From the NCBI GenBank assembly GCA_035652235.1, contig DASREE010000057.1, positions 1-61,385 of the forward strand: a stretch of DNA of 61,385 bases. Direction: 5' to 3'. This stretch comes from PALSA-612 sp035652235. GTDB lineage: Bacteria > Actinomycetota > Thermoleophilia > Gaiellales > Gaiellaceae. The notes under the pieces are model-generated. The model worked only from the letters and a program-made list of their open reading frames with translations, searched no databases and had not been told where the DNA came from. This document shows positions 23,859 to 32,148 of the stretch, piece after piece. The translations under genes and the position numbers were made by a program. The first letter of the stretch is position 1. Each line of letters starts with the position of its first letter.

Positions 23859-24929
23859 ATGAGCGCCGCTACGATCGTCGTCCTCGAGGGGGACGAAACA
23901 GGGCAGGAGTTGCTCGAGCAGGCGCTTCGCGTCCTCGAGCCCGAGGTGATCGGGATGGATGTGGATTTTCGCCGTTTCGATCTCTCGCTCGACAACCGCC
24001 GCGCGACCGCCAACCAGGTCGTGTACGACGCCGCCCTCGCCGTGCGCGAGGTGGGCCTCGGCATCAAGGCGGCGACCGTCACCCCCGAGCGGGCCGGCGA
24101 CGTCGGCTCGCCGAACCGGATCCTGCGCGAGGAGATCGGGGCGCGCGTGATCGTCCGCACGGGACGGCGCATCCCCGGCGTCGCGCCGCTCGGCGGCGTG
24201 CATGCGCCGATCTCGGTCGTGCGCATGGCGGTCGGCGACGCATACGGGGCGCAGGAGTGGCGAGAGGGGGCGGGCGAGGACGAGGTCGCGTTCCGCACCG
24301 AGCGGATCGAGCGCCGCGTCTGCCACGCGGTCGCCGAGTTCGCGTTCCGCCTCGCCGAGCGCACGAGCGCGACGGTGTTCGGCGGGCCCAAGTACACGGT
24401 CAGCCCGGTCTACGAGGCGATGCTGAAGGAGGAGATGGACGCAGCCGCGGCGCGCCACCCGGAGGTGCCGTACCGGCCGCTTCTGATCGACGCCACCTTC
24501 GCGCTGCTTCTGTCGTCGAGCGGCGATCCGCTCGTCATCCCGGCGCTCAATCGCGACGGGGACATCCTCTCCGATCTCGTCCTGCCCCTGTTCGGATCGA
24601 TCGCCGGATCCGAGTCGCTGATCGTCGCGTTCGGCGACGACTACGTTCCCTCCGTCGTGCTCGCCGAGGCGGCGCACGGCACCGCACCCGCACTGAAGGG
24701 AAAGGACGTCGCGAACCCGCTGGCAATGATCCTCGCCGCGGCGGCGGTGCTCGGCTACGGCGACGAGCAGATGCGGCGTAGAGCACGCGCGGTCCGCGAG
24801 GCCGCGCTGGAGGCGATCGCCGACGGCGTGCGCACGGCCGACCTCGGCGGCCAGGCCTCCACGAGCGGGTTCACGGACGAGGTCATCCGCCGCGTCGGCC
24901 GCAAGCTCGAGATGTGGTCGTCGCTCTAG
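23859..24929 (+). CDS. Isocitrate/isopropylmalate dehydrogenase family enzyme
   Basis: The 356-aa product is a beta-decarboxylating dehydrogenase. Motifs: VVLEGDETGQELLEQAL at the N-terminus, ARVIVRTGRRIPGV (substrate arginines, ~95-105), VFGGPKYTVSPVYEAML (~172, with Lys/Tyr), IPALNRDGDILSDLVLPLFGSI (metal-binding Asp cluster, ~228) and AEAAHGTAPALKGKDVANP (nucleotide loop, ~268). Isocitrate dehydrogenase is the likeliest role given the GTAPALKGKDVANP pattern, but 3-isopropylmalate or another 2-hydroxyacid is possible. No leu genes adjoin. The start ATG 23859 has no strong ribosome site. It converges with the HD-GYP gene, with four bases shared. Confidence 0.82.
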   Translation: MSAATIVVLEGDETGQELLEQALRVLEPEVIGMDVDFRRFDLSLDNRRATANQVVYDAALAVREVGLGIKAATVTPERAGDVGSPNRILREEIGARVIVRTGRRIPGVAPLGGVHAPISVVRMAVGDAYGAQEWREGAGEDEVAFRTERIERRVCHAVAEFAFRLAERTSATVFGGPKYTVSPVYEAMLKEEMDAAAARHPEVPYRPLLIDATFALLLSSSGDPLVIPALNRDGDILSDLVLPLFGSIAGSESLIVAFGDDYVPSVVLAEAAHGTAPALKGKDVANPLAMILAAAAVLGYGDEQMRRRARAVREAALEAIADGVRTADLGGQASTSGFTDEVIRRVGRKLEMWSSL

Positions 24930-25516
24930 CCGGCCGCGCGCTCGAGCTCGACCGTCGCGAGCGCGAGCGCTCCGTCGCGCCAGGCTTCGACGAAGACGCG
25001 GACGACCTCGGGGTCGAACTGGCTGCCGGCGCACGCCTCGAGCTCGGCGATCGCTCCTTCGGGGTCGAGCGCACCCCTGTACGAGCGGTCGTTCGTCATC
25101 GCGTCGAAGGCGTCGACGACCGCGAGCACGCGAGCCTCGGCCGGGATGGCCTCGCCCTCAACGCCCGCCGGGTAGCCGCCCCCGTCCCAGCGCTCGTGGT
25201 GGAAGAGCACGCCGGCGACCGCCCTCCGGAGCTCGCGCACGCGCGCGAGCATCCTCGCTCCGTCCTCCGGGTGGCGGCGCACCGCCGCGAGCTCGTCCAA
25301 CTCGAGCGGGCCCCGCTTGCGCAGGATCTCCACGGGCACCGTCAGCTTGCCGACGTCGTGCAGGGCGGCGCCGAGCCGCAGCACCTCGATCTCTCCCTCG
25401 TCCCAGCCGAGCCGCGCCGCGACGACCTCCGCCATCACCCCGACCCGGGCGGCATGGCCGGACGAGAAGGGATCCTTGGCCTCGATGGCGCGGGTGAAGG
25501 CGACGAGCGCGGACAC
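24926..25516 (-). CDS. HD-GYP domain protein
   Basis: The product is about 196 aa and is little more than the catalytic domain: SSGHAARVGVMAEVVAARLG, LRLGAALHDVGKLTVP (HD pair), RRHPEDGARML, GVLFHHERWDGGGYP (HHE and the GYP triad) and ARVLAVVDAFDAMTNDRSYR. HD-GYP proteins hydrolyse cyclic di-GMP or act as general HD phosphohydrolases. Key metal ligands are present. No receiver or sensor domain is fused. GTG 25516 is my choice; the open frame continues upstream to 25669 but runs into the pntA promoter and start. It is divergent from pntAA. Cyclic di-GMP as substrate is likely but not proven. Confidence 0.8.
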   Translation of the reverse strand: MSALVAFTRAIEAKDPFSSGHAARVGVMAEVVAARLGWDEGEIEVLRLGAALHDVGKLTVPVEILRKRGPLELDELAAVRRHPEDGARMLARVRELRRAVAGVLFHHERWDGGGYPAGVEGEAIPAEARVLAVVDAFDAMTNDRSYRGALDPEGAIAELEACAGSQFDPEVVRVFVEAWRDGALALATVELERAAG

Positions 25517-25580
25517 GCCCGGCCCAGTTCTCGGCCCGGCGTCCCGCTCCTTCCCCGCCCGGACGTCCGCGCCACTTGCA

Positions 25581-25586
25581 TAGAGT
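25581..25586 (+). promoter_or_regulatory. -10 box TAGAGT of the pnt operon
   Basis: TAGAGT lies 10 bases before ATG 25597, so any 5' leader would be only about three bases. No Shine-Dalgarno is present. Confidence 0.42.
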
Positions 25587-25596
25587 TGGCCTCGGC

Positions 25597-26685
25597 ATGC
25601 GCATCGGCGTCCCGAGAGAGACAGCGCCGGGCGAGCGGCGGGTGGCGCTTGTCCCCGAGACGGTCTCACGCCTCAGGGGCTCCGGCTTCGAGGTGCTCGT
25701 GGAGACGGGCGCCGGCGAGGCGGCCTCCTATCCGGACTCGGCGTACGGCGAGGCCGGCGCCAACCTGGTCGAGCGCGTGCTCGGCGAGGCCGAGGGCATC
25801 GTCAAGGTGCGTAAGCCGAGCCCCGAGGAGGCGGCGAGGCTGCGCCGGGGCGACCTGCTGATCGGCTTCCTCGAGCCGCTCACCGACCGGGAGGGGATCG
25901 AGCGGCTGGTGGCGGCCGGCGTCGTCGCCTTCGCGATGGAGTCGATCCCGCGCATCACGCGCGCGCAGCCGATGGACGCCCTCTCCTCGCAGGCCACGGT
26001 CGCCGGGTACAAGGGCGTCCTGCTCGCGGCCGAGCGCCTGCCGAAGTTCTTCCCCATGCTGACGACGGCGGCGGGCACGGTGCCCCCCGCCAAGGTGCTC
26101 GTGCTCGGCGCTGGCGTGGCCGGCCTGCAGGCGATCGCGACGGCGCGGCGGCTCGGCGCCGTCGTCTCGGGCTTCGACGTGCGACCGGTCGTGAAGGAGC
26201 AGGTCGAGTCCCTCGGCGCCGTCTTCCTCGACCTCGGCGTCCGCGGCGAGGAGACCGCCGGCGGCTACGCGACGGAGCTGACGCCCGAGCAGCAGGCCCG
26301 CCAGCAGGCGGAGCTCGAGAAGCGCCTGCCCGACTTCGACGTCGTGATCACGACGGCCGCGATCCCCGGGCGGCCGGCCCCGAAGCTCATCCCCGCGTCG
26401 GCCGTGGCGGCGATGCGCCCCGGCTCGGTGATCGTCGACCTGGCCGCCGAGACCGGCGGCAACTGCGAGCTGACGAAGCCCGGCGAGGAGATCGTCGAGC
26501 ACGGCGTCTCGATCGTCGGCTTCACGAACCTGCCGAGCACCATGCCGACCCATGCGAGCCAGCTGTACGCGCGCAACGTGGCGGCGCTCCTCTCCCACCT
26601 CGCGCCGGAAGGCGAGCTGAAGCTCGACTTCGCGGACGAGATCACGGCCGGAGCGTGCGTGACTCGCAGGGAGGGGTCGGCGTGA
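25597..26685 (+). CDS. pntAA: NAD(P) transhydrogenase alpha subunit, part 1
   Basis: The 362-aa product is the cytoplasmic NAD(H)-binding domain dI. It starts RIGVPRETAPGERRVALVPE, shared with alanine dehydrogenase, and continues with SSQATVAGYKGVLLAAERL and the Rossmann motif VLVLGAGVAGLQAIATARRLG (residues ~168-186). The stretch GYATELTPEQQARQQ and the C-terminal GFTNLPSTMPTHASQLYARNV are specific to transhydrogenase. The enzyme couples hydride transfer between NADH and NADP+ to proton movement. The three-gene split (dI, short membrane dII-alpha, dII-beta plus dIII) is the form seen in Rhodospirillum and many Actinobacteria. The stop overlaps the next start (GTGA). Confidence 0.93.
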   Translation: MRIGVPRETAPGERRVALVPETVSRLRGSGFEVLVETGAGEAASYPDSAYGEAGANLVERVLGEAEGIVKVRKPSPEEAARLRRGDLLIGFLEPLTDREGIERLVAAGVVAFAMESIPRITRAQPMDALSSQATVAGYKGVLLAAERLPKFFPMLTTAAGTVPPAKVLVLGAGVAGLQAIATARRLGAVVSGFDVRPVVKEQVESLGAVFLDLGVRGEETAGGYATELTPEQQARQQAELEKRLPDFDVVITTAAIPGRPAPKLIPASAVAAMRPGSVIVDLAAETGGNCELTKPGEEIVEHGVSIVGFTNLPSTMPTHASQLYARNVAALLSHLAPEGELKLDFADEITAGACVTRREGSA

Positions 26686-27008
26686 CCGCGAGCTTCCTCG
26701 TGCAGCTGACCGTGCTCGTGCTGGCGGCCTTCCTCGGCGTGGAGGTGATCTCCAAGGTGCCGACGCTCCTGCACACGCCGCTCATGTCCGGTACGAACGC
26801 GATCCACGGCATCGTCCTGGTCGGCGCGATCATCGTCGCCGCCTACCCGCACCAGGCGACGTGGATCCACGTCGTCGCGCTCGTGGCCGTCGCGCTCGGC
26901 ACCGGCAACGTCGTCGGCGGCTTCGTCGTCACCGACCGCATGCTGGAGATGTTCAAGCGACGGAAGCCGGAGCCGGCCGAGCGCCAGGAAGCGGAGAAGC
27001 GCGAGTGA
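26682..27008 (+). CDS. pntAB: NAD(P) transhydrogenase alpha subunit, part 2 (membrane)
   Basis: The 108-aa product carries three to four hydrophobic helices (FLVQLTVLVLAAFLGVEVIS; ALTG-type loop replaced by MSGTNAIHGIVLVGAIIVAA; VVALVAVALGTGNVVGGFVV) and ends with TDRMLEMFKRRKPEP. MSGTNAIHGIV and GGFVVTDRML are typical of this subunit, which contributes the dII part of the proton channel. GTG 26682 has gagggg 8 bases upstream and overlaps the previous stop. Its own stop overlaps the pntB start in the same way. Confidence 0.92.
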   Translation: MTASFLVQLTVLVLAAFLGVEVISKVPTLLHTPLMSGTNAIHGIVLVGAIIVAAYPHQATWIHVVALVAVALGTGNVVGGFVVTDRMLEMFKRRKPEPAERQEAEKRE

Positions 27009-28429
27009 GCGTGTCGCTGCCGCTCGCGACCGTCAGCCGCAGCGACTGGATCTCGCTCGCCTACCTGGTCGCGATCATCAGCTTCATCCTCGCGCTCCGC
27101 TTCCTCTCCAACCCGGCGCATGCGCGCAAGGGGAACTGGATCGGGGCGTTCGGGATGGCGGTGGCCCTCGTCGCCACCTTCTTCCAGGCCGGGCTGCGGG
27201 CGCGGGAGTTCATCTGGGTCGGCATCGTCATGGCCGTCTCCGCTCCGATCGGGGCGTACGCGGCGCGGGCGGTGAAGATGACCGCGATGCCCCAGATGGT
27301 GGCGCTGTTCAACGGCGTCGGGGGCGGCGCGGCTGCGCTGATCGCGCTCGCGGACTTCCACCGTGCGGCCCCGGAGCCGGGCACGCTCGGCCTGCGCACG
27401 TCGGCGTCGATCGTGCTCTCCGGCCTGATCGGCTCGGTCTCGTTCGCGGGCAGCATGGTCGCGTTCGCGAAGCTGCAGGAGCTGATCAGCGGCCGGCCGA
27501 TCCAGTATCCCGGCCAGAAGTTCGGCAACCTCGCCCTCCTCGCGGCGCTGATCGGCCTCGGGATCGCGATCCTCGCCGGCTACCAGGAGCAGTGGGTGCT
27601 GATCGTGGTCATCGCCGGCGCGCTCGCCTTCGGCGTCCTGTTCGTGCTGCCGATCGGCGGCGCGGACATGCCGGTCGTGATCGCCCTGCTGAACGCGTTC
27701 ACCGGCGTCGCCGCCGCCGCGACCGGCTTCGTGCTCGGCCAGAACGTGCTGATCGTGAGCGGCATGCTCGTCGGCGCCTCGGGCACGCTGCTGACGCTGA
27801 TGATGGCGCGCGCTATGGGCCGCTCGGTCGCGAACGTCCTCTTCGGCGCCTTCGGCACCCTGCAGGTCACGGCCGAGCAGGTGGCGGCGGCGGGCGGCTC
27901 CGTCCGGCCGACGACGCCCGAGGACGTCGCCGTCATGCTCGCCTACGCACAGCGCGTGATCATCGTCCCCGGCTACGGGCTCGCCGTCGCGCAGGCGCAG
28001 CACGCGGTCAGGGAGCTGGCGGCGGAGCTCGAGAAGCGCGGCGTCGACGTCAAGTACGCGATCCATCCCGTCGCCGGCCGCATGCCCGGGCACATGAACG
28101 TGCTCCTTGCCGAGGCCAACGTCCCCTACGACCAGCTGAAGGAGATGGACGAGATCAACCCGGCGTTCGACCAGACCGACGTCGCGCTCGTCATCGGCGC
28201 GAACGACGTCACGAACCCTGCTGCCCGCAGCGACCCGTCCAGCCCGATCTACGGCATGCCGATCCTCGACGTCGACCATGCCAAGAACGTGGTCGTGCTC
28301 AAGCGGAGCATGAACCCCGGCTTCGCCGGCATCGACAACCCGCTCTTCGTCGACCCGAAGACGGTGATGCTGTTCGGCGACGCGAAGTCGTCCGTCGAGA
28401 AGCTCGTCTCCGCGGTGAAGTCCGTCTAG
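27005..28429 (+). CDS. pntB: NAD(P) transhydrogenase beta subunit
   Basis: The product is 474 aa. The first ~270 residues hold about eight to nine membrane helices (dII-beta); MPQMVALFNGVGGGAAALIA is a family hallmark. The C-terminal dIII binds NADP: VIIVPGYGLAVAQAQHAV (GYGLAVAQ fingerprint, ~318), HPVAGRMPGHMNVLLAEA, DVALVIGANDVTNPAA and VLKRSMNPGFAGIDNPLF. All are conserved, so the enzyme should be active. GTG 27005 overlaps the pntAB stop (GTGA); another GTG two codons on is possible. It is the last of the three pnt genes; the ornithine-cyclodeaminase-like gene begins 10 bases later and may be co-transcribed. Confidence 0.93.
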   Translation: MSVSLPLATVSRSDWISLAYLVAIISFILALRFLSNPAHARKGNWIGAFGMAVALVATFFQAGLRAREFIWVGIVMAVSAPIGAYAARAVKMTAMPQMVALFNGVGGGAAALIALADFHRAAPEPGTLGLRTSASIVLSGLIGSVSFAGSMVAFAKLQELISGRPIQYPGQKFGNLALLAALIGLGIAILAGYQEQWVLIVVIAGALAFGVLFVLPIGGADMPVVIALLNAFTGVAAAATGFVLGQNVLIVSGMLVGASGTLLTLMMARAMGRSVANVLFGAFGTLQVTAEQVAAAGGSVRPTTPEDVAVMLAYAQRVIIVPGYGLAVAQAQHAVRELAAELEKRGVDVKYAIHPVAGRMPGHMNVLLAEANVPYDQLKEMDEINPAFDQTDVALVIGANDVTNPAARSDPSSPIYGMPILDVDHAKNVVVLKRSMNPGFAGIDNPLFVDPKTVMLFGDAKSSVEKLVSAVKSV

Positions 28430-28439
28430 GAGCTTCGCC

Positions 28440-29375
28440 GTGGTGCCGCTGTTCACCGCGCGGCACGTGTCGGAGGCGGTCTCCCCCGCACAGGCCGTGG
28501 AGGCCGTGCGGGCCGCCTTCGTGTCGCACGCGCGCGGCGAGTGGACGATGCCGCCGAAGGTCTACCTCCCCGCCTACCCGGCCGGCGACTTCCGCGCGAT
28601 GCCCGCCCGCGGCGGCGGCTACGCGCTGCTCAAGTGGATCAGCTCCTTCCCCGGCAACCCGGCGCGCGGGCTGCCGACCGTGCTCGGCGTCGCGCTCCTG
28701 TCGGACGCGTCCACCGGCGAGCTCCTCGCCCTGCTCGACGCCGCCTCGCTCACCGCCCTGCGCACCGGCGCCGCGGCGGTGCTGGCCGCGGACACGCTGG
28801 CCCGGCCCGACGCGGCCTCCGTGAGCGTCGTCGGCGCCGGCGTCAACGGCCGCGCGGTCGCCCGTACCTTCCTCGCCCGGGGGCGGCGGCCGTCGCTCTA
28901 CGACCTCGACCGCGGCCGCGCGGAGGCGGCGGCGCAGGAGCTGGGCGTCGACGTGTGCGCCTCGCTCGAGGAGGCGCTCGCCGCGGACGTGGTCGCGACG
29001 GTCACGCCCGGCCGGCAGGTCCTGTACGCGGAGGGCTCGCTGCGGGCAGGCCAGCACGTCAGCCTGATGGGCGCGGACGGGCCGGACAAGCAGGAGATCG
29101 CGCCCGAGGAGCTCGCTCGCGTGCGCGTCTTCTGTGACGACTTCGAGCAGGCCGGGCACGCCGGCGACCTGGCGCACGCGCTCCGGGCCGGGCTGCTGCG
29201 CCGAGAGCTCGTGACCGAGCTCGGCGCCGTCCTCGCCGGGACCGCGCCCGGGCGCGAGGGGGCGGACGAGATCACCGCCTTCGACTCGACCGGGCTCGCC
29301 GTGCAGGACCTCGCCGTCGCGCTCGCCGCCTACGAGCGGGCGCCCGAGCTCGACCTGCCGCAGATCGACGTGTAG
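28440..29375 (+). CDS. Ornithine cyclodeaminase / mu-crystallin family protein
   Basis: The product is 311 aa. N-terminal VSPAQAVEAVRAAFVSHARG, then MPARGGGYALLKWISSFPGNP with the substrate-region Lys, and the Rossmann motif SVSVVGAGVNGRAVARTFLARG near residue 122. SLMGADGPDKQEI and VFCDDFEQAGHAGDL follow. Family members are NAD(P)-dependent and act as ornithine cyclodeaminase, alanine dehydrogenase or imine/ketimine reductase; the true substrate cannot be chosen. GTG 28440 has AGGAGC 5 bases upstream, ten bases after pntB, so it probably shares that transcript. It converges on an FAD amine oxidase-like gene, suggesting amino-acid metabolism nearby. Confidence 0.8.
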   Translation: MVPLFTARHVSEAVSPAQAVEAVRAAFVSHARGEWTMPPKVYLPAYPAGDFRAMPARGGGYALLKWISSFPGNPARGLPTVLGVALLSDASTGELLALLDAASLTALRTGAAAVLAADTLARPDAASVSVVGAGVNGRAVARTFLARGRRPSLYDLDRGRAEAAAQELGVDVCASLEEALAADVVATVTPGRQVLYAEGSLRAGQHVSLMGADGPDKQEIAPEELARVRVFCDDFEQAGHAGDLAHALRAGLLRRELVTELGAVLAGTAPGREGADEITAFDSTGLAVQDLAVALAAYERAPELDLPQIDV

Positions 29376-29399
29376 CCCCCGCCGGCTCGCCGACCTGCC

Positions 29400-30530
29400 T
29401 CAGGCGGCGAGCAGCCGGGCCGGGTCGAAGAGCGCGAGCTGGGGCGCCTCGCGCCCGAGCACGGCCGCCGCGACCAGCTCCCCGCACAGCAGGCCGAGCA
29501 CGTTCCCGTGGCCGGAGTAGCCGCCGGCCACCCAGAGCGAGTCCTCGCCCGGCACGCGGCCGGCCACCGGCAGGAAGTCGAGCACGAGCCCGAAGATGCC
29601 CGCCCAGCGGTGCGTCACCTCTACCGGTCGGCCGACGAGGTCGGCGGCGAGCGCCTCGAGGGCGTGCTGGATCTCGGGCGTCGTCTCCTCCGCCGTGGTG
29701 AACTCCGCCTCGAGCGACACGTCGCGGAAGCCGCCGACGAGGAGGCGCCCGTCCTCGCGCTGCTGCCAGTAGTCGAAGCCGTGGCGGCCGTAGTGCGGGC
29801 AGTCGAACAGCCGCTCCGGGATCGGCTCGGTCGCGATCATCTGCCCCCGCGTCGGCACGATCAGGCCCTCCAGCGCCCCGAGCAGGCCGCTCGGATACCC
29901 GTCCGTCGCCACCACCACCTGGTCGGCGTCGACCTGCTCGACCGACTCGACCCGCTCGCCCTCGCGGATCTCCGCGCCGGCCACGGCCGCCCGTGCCGCG
30001 AGGCGCCGCACGACCCGGGCCGGCTGCAGCGCCGCGTCGGTCGGGTGGAAGACGGCGGCGACGAAGCGCCCGGCGAGCCGGGGCGGGAGCTCGTCGACCC
30101 AGTCGACCGCGAAGCCGTCTTCGCGGAGCGCCTCGTACTCCGCCCGCAGCTCGTCCCGCTCGGCCTCGTCGGCGGCGAGGCGGAGACTGCCCGTCCGGCG
30201 CAGGGCGTCGCCGGCGAGCGCCTGCAGCCGGTCGAGCGCCCGCTCCGTCGAGCGCCAGTAGGCGGCCGCCTGCGCACGCCCGATCGAGTCGGCGGTGACG
30301 GGGTACGGGGCCGCGCCTCCGCGCAGCGCGAAGCCGCCGTTGCGTCCGCTCGCGCCTCCCGCGATCGTGCGCGCCTCGTAGAGGCGAACGCGCGCGCCCG
30401 CCTCGGCGAGGGCGAGCGCGCACGCGCAACCGGTGATGCCACCGCCGACGACGGCGACGTCCGCCCGGCCGTGCACGACCCGCAGCGGCGGCGGCGACGC
30501 CGGTTCCTCGAGCCAGTACGGAGCGGTCAC
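29400..30530 (-). CDS. FAD-dependent oxidoreductase (DAO family)
   Basis: The 376-aa product has the FAD motif DVAVVGGGITGCACALALAEAG (residues ~22-42, quoted in part), then GGASGRNGGFALRGG, a glycine-rich signature of glycine/D-amino acid oxidase-like enzymes. PTRGQMIATEPIPERLF and the C-terminal LWVAGGYSGHGNVLGLLCGE follow. It most resembles gamma-glutamylputrescine or amine oxidases of the DAO family; substrate unknown. GTG 30530 overlaps the stop of the MBL-like gene (GTGA), making it the fourth and last gene of the yifB-dprA operon, an unusual companion. Confidence 0.82.
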   Translation of the reverse strand: MTAPYWLEEPASPPPLRVVHGRADVAVVGGGITGCACALALAEAGARVRLYEARTIAGGASGRNGGFALRGGAAPYPVTADSIGRAQAAAYWRSTERALDRLQALAGDALRRTGSLRLAADEAERDELRAEYEALREDGFAVDWVDELPPRLAGRFVAAVFHPTDAALQPARVVRRLAARAAVAGAEIREGERVESVEQVDADQVVVATDGYPSGLLGALEGLIVPTRGQMIATEPIPERLFDCPHYGRHGFDYWQQREDGRLLVGGFRDVSLEAEFTTAEETTPEIQHALEALAADLVGRPVEVTHRWAGIFGLVLDFLPVAGRVPGEDSLWVAGGYSGHGNVLGLLCGELVAAAVLGREAPQLALFDPARLLAA

Positions 30531-31150
30531 ACGCCGCGCTCGAGGAGCTCTCGGAGCGCGCCGCGCGGGTCGTCGTCGATCATGCCTCCGTGCGAGAGGC
30601 ACAGGAGGTCGAAGTCGAGGGTGAGCAGCCGCTCGACGCTCCGGCGGCTCACCGCCGGCCGCTCCTCCCCGGCGCCGGCGGGGAGCTGCAGCGGGCTGTG
30701 CGCGTCGCGGCGGGTGACGAGGTCACCGACGAAGAGGATGGACGGGTCACCGCTGCGCAGGAACGCGTAGTGGCTCAGCCCGCGGCCGGGGGTGAAGACG
30801 GCGCGGAAGTCGTTCGGGAACGGCGTCTGCTCGATGAAGCGGCGGTCCGGCTCGCCGATCAGCCCGACCGACTCCCTGGGCGCCCAGATGCGCGCTCCCA
30901 GCTCCATCCGGTAGCGCCACGACGCCCGCTGGTGCCCGGCCGTGGTCAGGAAGACGAACGCGACCGAGGGGAAGCGATCGGCTCCCCTGTGCGTGATCGG
31001 CAACGGGTCGACGAAGATGACGCCCCGGCCTGTGTCGAGTGCGTACGAGTCGCTCTGGGCGCCGCCGATGCGGTCGTCCTGCACGTGCCACCAGTACAGG
31101 CGGGGTGCGATCCGCTCCATCCTGTCGGCGACGGCGGTGGGGATGGTCAC
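30527..31150 (-). CDS. Metallo-beta-lactamase-fold protein with reduced metal site
   Basis: The product is 207 aa. The fold is suggested by PRLYWWHVQDDRIGGAQSDSY, GRGVIFVDPLPI, SVAFVFLTTAGHQRASW, TPGRGLSHYAFL, ILFVGDLV and LLCLSHGGMIDDDP. In canonical members the third segment reads H-x-H-x-D-H; here only one His remains (TAGHQR). The Asp of GDLV and the last His (LSHG) are present. The protein may bind one metal or none, so hydrolase activity is uncertain. GTG 31150 overlaps the dprA stop (GTGA) and its own stop overlaps the FAD oxidoreductase start, so all four genes form one transcription unit. Confidence 0.72.
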   Translation of the reverse strand: MTIPTAVADRMERIAPRLYWWHVQDDRIGGAQSDSYALDTGRGVIFVDPLPITHRGADRFPSVAFVFLTTAGHQRASWRYRMELGARIWAPRESVGLIGEPDRRFIEQTPFPNDFRAVFTPGRGLSHYAFLRSGDPSILFVGDLVTRRDAHSPLQLPAGAGEERPAVSRRSVERLLTLDFDLLCLSHGGMIDDDPRGALRELLERGV

Positions 31151-32148
31151 ACGGACATCCTACGGACGCCCAGCGCGCGAAAACAGCCGTCCATTTCGGC
31201 CACGGCCCCCGCGAGCTCCAGCTCGGACAGCGCCGCCGCCACGCGACCGGCGTCCAGCTCGAGCGCCCGCACCAGCTCATCGGGGGCTGCCGGACCGTCC
31301 CGGAGGCGGGCGAGCACGGATGCGGCCGCGGCGCTGACATGCGTCTCCCGGCGCTCGACCGGATCGAGGCCGAACAGCTCGAGCACGTCCTCGGGAGCGG
31401 TGAGCGCGGCGGCGCCGCTGCGCAGCAGCCGGTTCGACCCGGCGGAGAGGGACGAGCTGATCTCGCCGGGCACGGCGAACACCTCCCGGCCCTCCTCGAG
31501 CGCCAGGTCGGCGGTGATCAGCGCGCCGCTGCGCTCGCGCGCCTCGACGACGACGACCGCCTGCACCAGGCCGGCGACGATGCGGTTGCGGGCGGGAAAG
31601 CGCCACGGCGCCGGCTCGACGCCGGGCGGATACTCCGAGACGACGAGGCCGCGCTCGCAGACGCGGCGGGCGAGCTCGGCGTGCACCGCGGGGTAGTCGC
31701 GGTCGATGCCGCAGCCAAGGACGGCGACGGTGATGCCGCCGGACTCGAGCGCGCCGCGGTGGGCGTGGCCGTCGACGCCGCGCGCGAGGCCGCTGACGAC
31801 GACGAGCCCGGCGGCTGCGAGCTCGCGTCCCAGCATATGCGCGACCTGGGCTCCGTACGGCGAGCAGGCCCGGGCGCCGACGATCGCCACAGACGGCCGC
31901 TCGAGCAGCTCGACCGCGGCCGAGCCGCGCAGGAAGAGGCCGGGCGGCGGGTCGAAGATCGCGGCGAGCCTGCGCGGGAACGCGGGCGAGGAGCGCGGGA
32001 GCCAGCGCAGGCCGCGACGGGCGAGGCCGGCGAGGTAGCCGCGCTCGTCGAAGCGGCGGGAGAAGCGGGCGAAGCGCTCGCCGCGCGGCACGGCGACGAG
32101 GTGCGAGTCGGTCTCGGCCGCGAACGCCGCCAGCGCGAGCTCGCTCAC
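31147..32148 (-). CDS. dprA: DNA-processing protein DprA
   Basis: The 333-aa product loads RecA on incoming single-stranded DNA in transformation. The Rossmann-like core shows LRGSAAVELLERPSVAIVGAR, VVSGLARGVDGHAHRGAL (the S/T-G-L-A-x-G-I-D-x-x-A-H hallmark), AVLGCGIDRDYPAVHAELA, SEYPPGVEPAPWRFPARNRI and GALITADLALEEGREVFAVPG. A C-terminal winged-helix-like region follows (VLARLRDGPAAPDELVRAL). All core residues are kept. GTG 32148 overlaps the yifB stop (GTGA). Other competence genes are not in the window. Confidence 0.92.
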   Translation of the reverse strand: MSELALAAFAAETDSHLVAVPRGERFARFSRRFDERGYLAGLARRGLRWLPRSSPAFPRRLAAIFDPPPGLFLRGSAAVELLERPSVAIVGARACSPYGAQVAHMLGRELAAAGLVVVSGLARGVDGHAHRGALESGGITVAVLGCGIDRDYPAVHAELARRVCERGLVVSEYPPGVEPAPWRFPARNRIVAGLVQAVVVVEARERSGALITADLALEEGREVFAVPGEISSSLSAGSNRLLRSGAAALTAPEDVLELFGLDPVERRETHVSAAAASVLARLRDGPAAPDELVRALELDAGRVAAALSELELAGAVAEMDGCFRALGVRRMSV